Shown here piece by piece: positions 1 to 5,669 of a stretch of 27,464 nt of DNA. The DNA is from CAYOOP01 sp964405685 (GTDB lineage: Bacteria; Pseudomonadota; Alphaproteobacteria; Rickettsiales; SXRF01): positions 1 through 27,464 of the forward strand of contig CAYOOP010000012.1 of NCBI GenBank assembly GCA_964405685.1, read 5' to 3'. The translations under genes were made by a program, and so were the position numbers. Each line of letters opens with the position of its first letter. The stretch's first letter is position 1. The notes under the pieces are model-generated. The model was not told the origin of the DNA. It searched no databases and was given only the letters and a program-made list of their open reading frames with translations.

Positions 1-54
<54 letters not shown>

Positions 55-131
55 TTAACCACGGTAGCGCTCCAAAAAAGAGAGGTGGTTTATACAAGGC
101 CTGGCATGAAATGCAAGGGAGAAATGGCCTG

Positions 132-749
132 TCAAATGGCTTTTGGCATCTCGTTGAAATCGCCGGTGGCGTGGATCATTTCTTTGATAATGCCGGTTGC
201 CGTGTCGATGACCCAGCCGTGAAGTTGCAGGCGGCCTTCTTCGAGCGCACGTTTTACGACGTCGTAACTATAAAGGTTCTGCATACTCTGGCGCACCGCC
301 GCCTCTTCCATCGCGCGCGCCTGGGCGGTTGCGTCCCCGCCTTTATCAATCACCTCGGTGCGTACGGTATCCAGCGACTGCAGGTAATGGTCTATTGCTT
401 TGTGGTTCGGCATACCATCCAGCGAAGCACGGATGCCACCGCAATCCGTATGCCCCATGATGATCACGTCTTTCACCCGCATGACATTAATGGCAAATTC
501 AAGCGCGGCTTCTTCGCCCATGTGGGAAATATCTCTCTCGTCCTGCTTGCCATGCACGAGGGCAGCGATGTTGCGATAAATGAGGGCTTTGCCTTTGGGA
601 ATACCCAAATCACGGATCGGGTCCAGCCGCGCATCCACGCAGCCAATAAATAGCACTTCGGGTTTATGCTCCGGCGGGTCGATCTCCCCCGCCTTCAGCC
701 GCTCCAAGCGCTTGCCTTGCGCCTCTTTTATCAGGTCAATAATGCTCAT
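132..749 (-). CDS. Beta-class carbonic anhydrase
   Basis: This 205-residue cytosolic enzyme would interconvert CO2 and bicarbonate with a zinc ion. The family's zinc and catalytic motifs are all visible: CVDARLDP holds Cys37, Asp39 and Arg41, and GHTDCGG holds His100 and Cys103, giving the Cys2His zinc site and the Asp-Arg dyad. Length is usual for bacterial beta enzymes. It is monocistronic by position, lying between tRNA-Gly (same strand, downstream) and the divergent DUF2061 gene. The start at 749 gives a normal N-terminus (MSIIDLIKEAQ). No anomaly is seen. Bicarbonate supply to carboxylases is the usual family role; the particular client pathway here is unknown. Confidence 0.95.
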   Translation of the reverse strand: MSIIDLIKEAQGKRLERLKAGEIDPPEHKPEVLFIGCVDARLDPIRDLGIPKGKALIYRNIAALVHGKQDERDISHMGEEAALEFAINVMRVKDVIIMGHTDCGGIRASLDGMPNHKAIDHYLQSLDTVRTEVIDKGGDATAQARAMEEAAVRQSMQNLYSYDVVKRALEEGRLQLHGWVIDTATGIIKEMIHATGDFNEMPKAI

Positions 750-800
750 GGGCTAGGTTTGGCATGCTAACCAGTTGAAAGCAACGTTTAAAGATACAAG

Positions 801-829
801 TTGCGAATGAGTCGCAATTGCAGTATAAT
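801..829 (+). promoter_or_regulatory. Sigma70-type promoter for the DUF2061 gene
   Basis: TTGCGA (801-806) and TATAAT (824-829) are separated by 17 bp, a canonical spacing with a perfect -10. The element lies 22 bp before the DUF2061 start codon and its Shine-Dalgarno sequence AAGGAG (838-843). Prediction is by eye only. Confidence 0.7.
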
Positions 830-851
830 GGTGAAATAAGGAGAACACGTT

Positions 852-1088
852 ATGACACAGCTTATTTTTCGCCATGAGACACTCGCCAAAACCGTCACCT
901 ATTGCGTGATGCACTTTACCGTTGCCATTGCCGTAGCCTATGCGCTGACGGGCAACTGGGCGATTGCGCTTTCGATCGGTATCATCGAGCCGCTGATGCA
1001 GACATGTTTTTTTAATATGCACGAACGCGGGTGGAACAGCGCGCGGAAGAATTATCATCGGCATGTGATGGATGGGGGGTTGGGTTAG
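852..1088 (+). CDS. DUF2061 small membrane protein
   Basis: A 78-residue protein with the DUF2061 pattern: an early KT (TLAKTVTYCVMHF), a hydrophobic segment through about residue 32, a second hydrophobic segment (WAIALSIGIIEPLMQTCFF) and a terminal HERGWN motif. It should sit in the inner membrane with two helices. No biochemical function is established for the family. The ATG at 852 follows a good Shine-Dalgarno AAGGAG and a canonical promoter at 801-829, so it is probably its own transcription unit. A hairpin-rich element (1099-1180) follows the stop codon and may end the transcript. Confidence 0.85.
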   Translation: MTQLIFRHETLAKTVTYCVMHFTVAIAVAYALTGNWAIALSIGIIEPLMQTCFFNMHERGWNSARKNYHRHVMDGGLG

Positions 1089-1098
1089 GTTTTAAATT

Positions 1099-1180
1099 GC
1101 GCCCGTGATTTCCTCCTGGAAATCACATGAGGCTGTGCTTCACAGCTCATGGCTGTCTCGCGCTACTGCGCTCGAAATAG
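1099..1180 (+). repeat. Three-hairpin repeat element, copy A
   Basis: Consecutive inverted repeats: hairpin 1 at 1105-1126 (GTGATTTCC / GGAAATCAC, loop TCCT), hairpin 2 at 1127-1150 (ATGAG-CTGTG / CACAG-CTCAT around CTT, one bulged G) and a weaker hairpin 3 near 1160-1175 (GCGC-TACT-GCGC). A second copy on the minus strand at 27225-27295 keeps the linkers (GCGCCCGTGA, TCCTGG, CACATG, ATGGCT, AATA) but changes both sides of hairpin 1 together. Here it lies between the convergent ends of the DUF2061 and TIR-like genes, where it could also act as a transcription or mRNA end. Confidence 0.6.
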
Positions 1181-1185
1181 TAGTT

Positions 1186-1974
1186 TTAAAAAGGTATCCT
1201 ATTATCGATTGATGGAATCACTTTATCATAAAGCTCGGGATGCGCAGCAACCCAAGCTGATCCAAACGTTGTTAAAGAGTAAGTTTTGTACTCCTCACCA
1301 TTGTAATCTTCTTTTATCGCCTCTTGAATGTAGTTTAAACCACTCAACGTGGCCACAGCGAAAGATATTTTTTCCTTACTAACACCATAGTCCTGCCATT
1401 TGTTTTTTATCTGCCATCCAGACATGCCACTGGGATCAGAAACTTGGTTGTCTGCAAGCAAGAACAGTAGCAGTTGAGCTTCTATGCTTAGAGCACCCAA
1501 ATCACTATGTGCGATTTGATTGGTAACATTTTCTGTTTTCTTTGTACCCTTTGCATGTCGCAAAAATTCGCCAATCTCCTTAATGATCTTCCTTTCAAGA
1601 TCATCAAATCCACTTTTATACTGGGTCGTATAAAATATTACGGGACGATGTCTTATATCAAATGGTAGAGCCGTTCTAATGTTCTTGTCACACAATAGAA
1701 GTGTAGGCTTATCCAAAGAATATGCATACCCCACTTCTAGCCACACATTAGGATTATCAGTGCTTATTTCTGCCAAACAAATATCTGTTTCTCTTATAGC
1801 GTTCTCAATCTTTTCGACTACGGGTTTAGGCCCCAAAATTTCATCAGCCCTAATAGGGTCTACACCAGCTTTAACGAGCGCAGGCTTAATACTCTCATTG
1901 TAGCGCCTATCATAAATCCCTTCATCAAAGAGCTGGATTATGAAGCATTTCGGCTTATTCTCTAATTCGTTCAT
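1186..1974 (-). CDS. TIR / nucleoside 2-deoxyribosyltransferase-like protein with C-terminal winged-helix-like region
   Basis: From the ATG at 1974 the product is 262 residues. Residues about 8-145 resemble the TIR/deoxyribosyltransferase-like nucleotide-binding fold: CFIIQLFDEGIYDRRY, then DICLAEISTDNPNVWLEVGYA, where the Glu of WLEVGYA (residue 80) occupies the catalytic Glu position of NADases and 2-deoxyribosyltransferases. Residues about 160-262 look like a winged-helix module ending in YKTYSLTTFGSAWVA. The ATG is preferred over GTG at 1980 because AAGGTG lies 8 nt upstream of it; the GTG would overlap the thiC stop. The gene is visibly more AT-rich than thiC and not related to thiamine, suggesting acquisition. 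It may be a signalling or anti-phage effector, but no partner gene is adjacent, so function is inference. Confidence 0.7.
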   Translation of the reverse strand: MNELENKPKCFIIQLFDEGIYDRRYNESIKPALVKAGVDPIRADEILGPKPVVEKIENAIRETDICLAEISTDNPNVWLEVGYAYSLDKPTLLLCDKNIRTALPFDIRHRPVIFYTTQYKSGFDDLERKIIKEIGEFLRHAKGTKKTENVTNQIAHSDLGALSIEAQLLLFLLADNQVSDPSGMSGWQIKNKWQDYGVSKEKISFAVATLSGLNYIQEAIKEDYNGEEYKTYSLTTFGSAWVAAHPELYDKVIPSIDNRIPF

Positions 1975-1976
1975 AC

Positions 1977-3875
1977 TCACCCCACCTTCTGATAAATCTC
2001 CCCGCCGGAGTCGCGGAATTCCTTGGCTTTTTCGGCCATGGCTTTTTCAACCTCCGCGTCATCGCGAGCGACAGCGTCGCGTGGCGATCCATCTTTACGC
2101 TCAAGTGCCGCTGAGGCTGGCTGGATTGTTTCGCCCTCGGCTCGCAATGACGAAAACTCGCGGACTTCCTGGCTAATCTTCATGCTGCAGAATTTGGGGC
2201 CGCACATGGAGCAGAAGTGGGCGACTTTGGCACCCTCGGCGGGGAGGGTTTCATCGTGGAAATCCTTGGCGGTTTCGGGGTCGAGGGCCAAGTTAAACTG
2301 GTCTTGCCAGCGGAATTCAAAACGCGCATCCGACAAGGCATCATCGCGCTTGTAGGCGGACGGATGGCCTTTAGCGAGGTCTGCGGCATGGGCGGCGATT
2401 TTGTAGGTGATGACGCCGACTTTTACGTCGTCCCGATCCGGCAAGCCCAGGTGTTCTTTGGGTGTTACATAACAAAGCATACTCGTTCCGAACCAGCCGA
2501 TCATCGCAGCACCAATGCCAGAAGTGATATGGTCATAGCCGGGCGCAATGTCGGTCGTCAGTGGCCCGAGGGTATAGAACGGCGCTTCGTGGCAAAGCTC
2601 GAGTTGTTTTTCCATGTTCTCTTTGATGAGGTGCATCGGCACGTGGCCGGGGCCTTCGATCATCACTTGGCAATCTTTTTTCCAGGCGATTTTGGTGAGG
2701 TCACCGAGCGTTTTTAACTCAGCAAATTGCGCTTCGTCGTTCGCATCGTGCTGGCTGCCGGGGCGCAGGCCGTCGCCTAGACTGAAGCTCACGTCATAGG
2801 CGCGCATGATATCGCAAATATCGTCGAAATTTTCGAAGAGGAAGCTTTCTTTGTGATGTGACATGCACCATTTGGCCATGATGGAGCCGCCGCGCGAAAC
2901 GATGCCGGTTTTGCGGTTGACCGTCATCGGGATGAACGGCAGGCGCACGCCGGCGTGGATGGTGAAATAGTCGACGCCTTGTTCGCATTGCTCAATCAGC
3001 GTGTCGCGATAAATTTCATAGGTGAGCTCTTCGGCGATGCCGCCGACTTTTTCAAGCGCTTGGTAAATCGGCACGGTGCCGATTGGCACGGGACTATTGC
3101 GGATGATCCATTCGCGGATGTTGTGGATGTTGCGGCCTGTTGAAAGGTCCATCACGTTATCCGCACCCCAGCGGATCGCCCACACCATTTTTTCGACTTC
3201 TTCGGCAACCGACGAAGTGACCGCGGAATTGCCAATGTTGGCGTTGATTTTGACTTTGAAATTGCGGCCGATAATCATCGGCTCCGTCTCAGGGTGGTTG
3301 ATGTTGCAGGGGATGATCGCCCTGCCCGCTGCGATTTCATCACGTACGAATTCGGGGGTGATTTCGCGTGGAAGAAGTTTGCCCCAATTATTTCCTTTTT
3401 GGTAGGGCTTTTGGGGGATTGGGGATTGGGGATTGGGGATTTGGCCTTCGTTTTCACGAATAGCAATATATTCCATCTCTTTGGTGATGATGCCCTCGCG
3501 GGCGTAGGTGAGTTGTGTTACGGATTTGCCGGGTTTCGCGCGATACGGTGTTTTATTCACATTTGGGAATTGCGGCACCGTGGGTTCGCCTTTTTTGATG
3601 CCGTTGTCTTCGGGGCGCACATCGCGGCCAATGTAGGTTTCTACGTCGCCACGCGCTTCAATCCAGCTAGCGCGGAAACGCGGCAAGCCTTGGTCGATAT
3701 TCAGTTTCACCGCTTCGTCTGTATACGGCCCGGAGGTATCATATACCATGACTTTCGTGCCATTGCTGACCGAGATCTCACGCATAGCAACGCCATTGAT
3801 GCGGATTTTCTTGGAGGCGGGGAGTGCGCCGGTGGTGACTTCGATCACGGCATTTGCGGAGGGCTTTGTGGACAT
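1977..3875 (-). CDS. thiC: Phosphomethylpyrimidine synthase ThiC (radical SAM)
   Basis: ThiC converts aminoimidazole ribotide to HMP-phosphate, the pyrimidine half of thiamine, using a [4Fe-4S] cluster and SAM. The product is 632 residues. The cluster motif CX2CX4C is present at Cys555, Cys558 and Cys563 (FCSMCGPKFCSM), and family segments such as PREITPEFVRDEIAAGRAIIP and SLGDGLRPGS are clear. Two stretches look inserted: residues about 145-154, encoded by four 7-bp repeats, and residues about 575-607, encoded by a palindromic repeat after the Fe-S motif and before the conserved end EKAKEFRDSGGEIY. The start follows AGAAGG. The 60 bp between the esterase stop and thiC contain no recognisable TPP riboswitch. 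The esterase lies upstream on the same strand and the TIR-like gene directly downstream. Confidence 0.97.
   Translation of the reverse strand: MSTKPSANAVIEVTTGALPASKKIRINGVAMREISVSNGTKVMVYDTSGPYTDEAVKLNIDQGLPRFRASWIEARGDVETYIGRDVRPEDNGIKKGEPTVPQFPNVNKTPYRAKPGKSVTQLTYAREGIITKEMEYIAIRENEGQIPNPQSPIPQKPYQKGNNWGKLLPREITPEFVRDEIAAGRAIIPCNINHPETEPMIIGRNFKVKINANIGNSAVTSSVAEEVEKMVWAIRWGADNVMDLSTGRNIHNIREWIIRNSPVPIGTVPIYQALEKVGGIAEELTYEIYRDTLIEQCEQGVDYFTIHAGVRLPFIPMTVNRKTGIVSRGGSIMAKWCMSHHKESFLFENFDDICDIMRAYDVSFSLGDGLRPGSQHDANDEAQFAELKTLGDLTKIAWKKDCQVMIEGPGHVPMHLIKENMEKQLELCHEAPFYTLGPLTTDIAPGYDHITSGIGAAMIGWFGTSMLCYVTPKEHLGLPDRDDVKVGVITYKIAAHAADLAKGHPSAYKRDDALSDARFEFRWQDQFNLALDPETAKDFHDETLPAEGAKVAHFCSMCGPKFCSMKISQEVREFSSLRAEGETIQPASAALERKDGSPRDAVARDDAEVEKAMAEKAKEFRDSGGEIYQKVG
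2057..2152. repeat. Palindromic element (CGTCATTGCGAG family) inside thiC
   Basis: The ends are inverted: CGTCATCGCGAGCG at the left and CGGCTCGCAATGACG at the right, with internal matches (GGCGATCCA / TGGATTGTTTCG). It is 96 bp, exactly 32 codons, so it keeps the thiC frame and adds residues about 575-607. The same terminal sequence bounds the copies at 11583-11680 and 16790-16911. Confidence 0.85.
3414..3441. repeat. Heptanucleotide tandem repeat (GGGGATT)x4 inside thiC
   Basis: Four exact tandem copies of GGGGATT, reading AATCCCC on the coding strand. They encode a Pro/Gln/Asn-rich segment (IPNPQSPIPQ, residues about 145-154) that looks like an insertion relative to ordinary ThiC. The 7-bp unit is not a multiple of three, so gain or loss of one unit would shift the thiC frame. 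Confidence 0.9.
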
Positions 3876-3935
3876 GGGCTACCTTCTTGTTTTAAGGGAG
3901 CCTGAGAATAGTGGAGAACCGCTTAGAGTGCAAGC

Positions 3936-4598
3936 CTACTGCGCAGAATACGCCTTGCTACGCATACTCCAACTCACAAGCGGCAAAACCTTGGGCATGA
4001 CTAGGGCTACCATGGCTTTTGTGCCTTCGGCGTTGGGGTGCATGCCATCAGCCAGCGACCACTCGGGCTTGCCTTGAAGGGGGGCTAGGAGGTTAGGAAC
4101 GAGTGGGGCTTTAAAATAATTGGCTAGCGAATAATAGACACTTTGGAGTTTGCGCGCATAGGCAGCATCGCGGCTGCTGGGCGCATTGACGCCGACGATG
4201 ATATAGGGAATTTTGCGATTCACTAGCTGGAAGCGGATTTTGTGGAGATTGGCGTAGATTACGCCTTGCACATCTAAACCGCGCAGAGCATCGTTCATGC
4301 CAAGTTCGATAATCGCGATGTCGGGTTGGGCGGCGAAGACGCGGTCCATGTTTCTGAGTGCTTCTTCGGTGGTGATGCCGGCAACGCTCAAGTTAATGAC
4401 TTTGGCGTTGTAGCGTTGGGAGAGGAGTTGGCGTTCGAGCACGCTGCCGAAATCTTCCCCCGGACGCAGCATATAGCCGGACATCAGGCTATCGCCGATA
4501 ATCACCACGTGCACCGGCTCCACGGCCTGGGCTTTCGCAAACGGCACAAATAAAACCATTGCAATTAGCAAAAACCGTTTCATGGTACGCAGATGCAT
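3936..4598 (-). CDS. SGNH/GDSL hydrolase, arylesterase (TesA-like), exported
   Basis: From the ATG at 4598 the product is 220 residues. It has an N-terminal signal peptide (MKRFLLIAMVLFVPFAKAQA), so it probably acts in the periplasm. The SGNH blocks are visible: block I IIGDSLMSGY with catalytic Ser37, block II Gly in SVAGITTEEAL, block III Asn in GMNDALRG, block V Asp-His in DGMHPNAEG. This matches the lysophospholipase/arylesterase TesA family. The start at 4598 is chosen because AGAGGA lies 6 nt upstream; a downstream ATG at 4583 would also leave a signal peptide. The open frame extends upstream to 4808 but that part overlaps mutY and is unlikely to be coding. It is divergent from mutY with overlapping start codons and precedes thiC by 60 bp. 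Confidence 0.9.
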   Translation of the reverse strand: MHLRTMKRFLLIAMVLFVPFAKAQAVEPVHVVIIGDSLMSGYMLRPGEDFGSVLERQLLSQRYNAKVINLSVAGITTEEALRNMDRVFAAQPDIAIIELGMNDALRGLDVQGVIYANLHKIRFQLVNRKIPYIIVGVNAPSSRDAAYARKLQSVYYSLANYFKAPLVPNLLAPLQGKPEWSLADGMHPNAEGTKAMVALVMPKVLPLVSWSMRSKAYSAQ

Positions 4599-5669
4599 AT
4601 TGATTCCTCTTCGTTTCAGCGCGTGCTTGCCAGTTGGTATCGCGCCCATGGCCGGCACTCTCTGCCCTGGCGCAACACGTCTGACCCTTACGCCATCTGG
4701 ATTAGCGAAGTGATGTTGCAACAGACGCAGGTTAAAACCGTGCTTGAGAGATATTATACCCCATTTCTTACCAAATTCCCAACGATTGCTGCGCTTGCAT
4801 CCGCACATCGTGAAGAGGTGCTGAAAGCTTGGGCGGGGCTAGGGTATTACCGCCGCGCGGGGAATTTGCATGAGGCGGCAAAGATGGTTGTCACCCCGCC
4901 GAATGGCGGGGTCCGGATCCCGCGACAAGCGCGGGATAACAATTTACCGAAAACCATAGAAACTCTTACATCTCTCCCTGGTATTGGTAAAAACACTGCA
5001 CATGCCATTGTCTCTTTTTCTTACGGCACCCCAGTGCCGGTGATGGAGGCGAATGTGAAGCGTGTGCTGTGTAGGCTGTTTGCGATTGCAGTTCCCAAAG
5101 AAGAACAGTTGTGGAAACTCGCTCATGCATTGCTCCCCCCGCAAGCGGGGGAGGTTAAGAAAAGTGATATTTTTGTGCACAACCAGGCAATGATGGATAT
5201 TGGTGCAATGATTTGTACACCGAAAGCGCCGCGTTGTAGTGAATGCCCAGTAAGCGCGTGGTGCAAAGGTAAAACAGCGCCGGAACTTTACCCCACCAAG
5301 GTGAAAGCCAAAGCGGTGCCTATTAAACAGCGCCATATTTTGATTATTGAGCATGACGGGTTGGTATATGCCGAGCCGCGGGAGGGCGCGCATCTCGGTG
5401 GGCTTTATCGGTTTTTAGAAACCAATAGTGAGCGCATTAAGATTAATGGTGCGAATTTTGATTTGCGTACTCTCCCCTACCAACCCCTCACGCACCACTA
5501 CAGCCACTATACGCTGGAGGCAAAAGTGTATCGATTGCACCTGCCGAAAGCATTTAAGCGCTACAGCAGTACGTGGTGGAGTGCGGACGAGATTAAAAAA
5601 CTACCCATGTCCAATTTGGAGAAGAAGGCGCTTACAGCGCTTGCTGCTTGGACCCCAAAGGGTGAATGA
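4593..5669 (+). CDS. mutY: A/G-specific adenine glycosylase MutY
   Basis: MutY removes adenine mispaired with 8-oxoguanine. The 358-residue product has WISEVMLQQTQV with catalytic Glu39, a helix-hairpin-helix LPGIGKNTAHAI (128-139), the [4Fe-4S] motif CX6CX2CX5C (CTPKAPRCSECPVSAWC) and a C-terminal NUDIX-like domain. The catalytic Asp usually found in DGNVKRV is replaced by Glu152 in VMEANVKRVL. Two segments look like repeat-derived insertions: residues about 100-116 and about 181-187. The ATG at 4593 lies in ATGCAT, shared with the divergent esterase start; its Shine-Dalgarno is poor. The 3' end overlaps the convergent zeta-like gene by 38 bp. Confidence 0.95.
   Translation: MHIDSSSFQRVLASWYRAHGRHSLPWRNTSDPYAIWISEVMLQQTQVKTVLERYYTPFLTKFPTIAALASAHREEVLKAWAGLGYYRRAGNLHEAAKMVVTPPNGGVRIPRQARDNNLPKTIETLTSLPGIGKNTAHAIVSFSYGTPVPVMEANVKRVLCRLFAIAVPKEEQLWKLAHALLPPQAGEVKKSDIFVHNQAMMDIGAMICTPKAPRCSECPVSAWCKGKTAPELYPTKVKAKAVPIKQRHILIIEHDGLVYAEPREGAHLGGLYRFLETNSERIKINGANFDLRTLPYQPLTHHYSHYTLEAKVYRLHLPKAFKRYSSTWWSADEIKKLPMSNLEKKALTALAAWTPKGE
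4890..4940. repeat. Palindromic insertion inside mutY (GTCACCCCGCC...GCGCGGGATAAC)
   Basis: A 51-bp segment (17 codons) with ends GTCACCCCGCC and GCGCGGGATAAC and inner complementary runs CCCCGCC-GAAT-GGCGGGG and ATCCCGCG-CGCGGGAT. It encodes residues about 100-116 of MutY (TPPNGGVRIPRQARDN), between the helix before the HhH motif and LPKTIETL, where normal MutY has a short linker. It resembles the repeat at 11791-11901 (GTCAT...GGATCCCG...GGGATGAC). Confidence 0.75.
5133..5153. repeat. Short GC inverted repeat inside mutY
   Basis: CTCCCCCCGCAAGC followed by GGGGGAG forms a hairpin with 7-bp outer arms. It encodes PPQAGEV at residues about 181-187, just before the Fe-S region. The same CTCCCxCGCAAGCGGGxGAG theme appears at 18559-18582, so this is probably a short copy of the same repeat family. 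Confidence 0.55.

Noticed and set aside
3876..3935. TPP riboswitch upstream of thiC
   Set aside because: The gap to the preceding gene is only 60 bp and the conserved riboswitch core (CTGAGA with the second helix motif) is not present on the minus strand.
4599..4808. N-terminal extension of the esterase frame to 290 residues
   Set aside because: It overlaps the start of mutY on the other strand, lacks signal-peptide logic, and a good Shine-Dalgarno and signal peptide occur at 4598.
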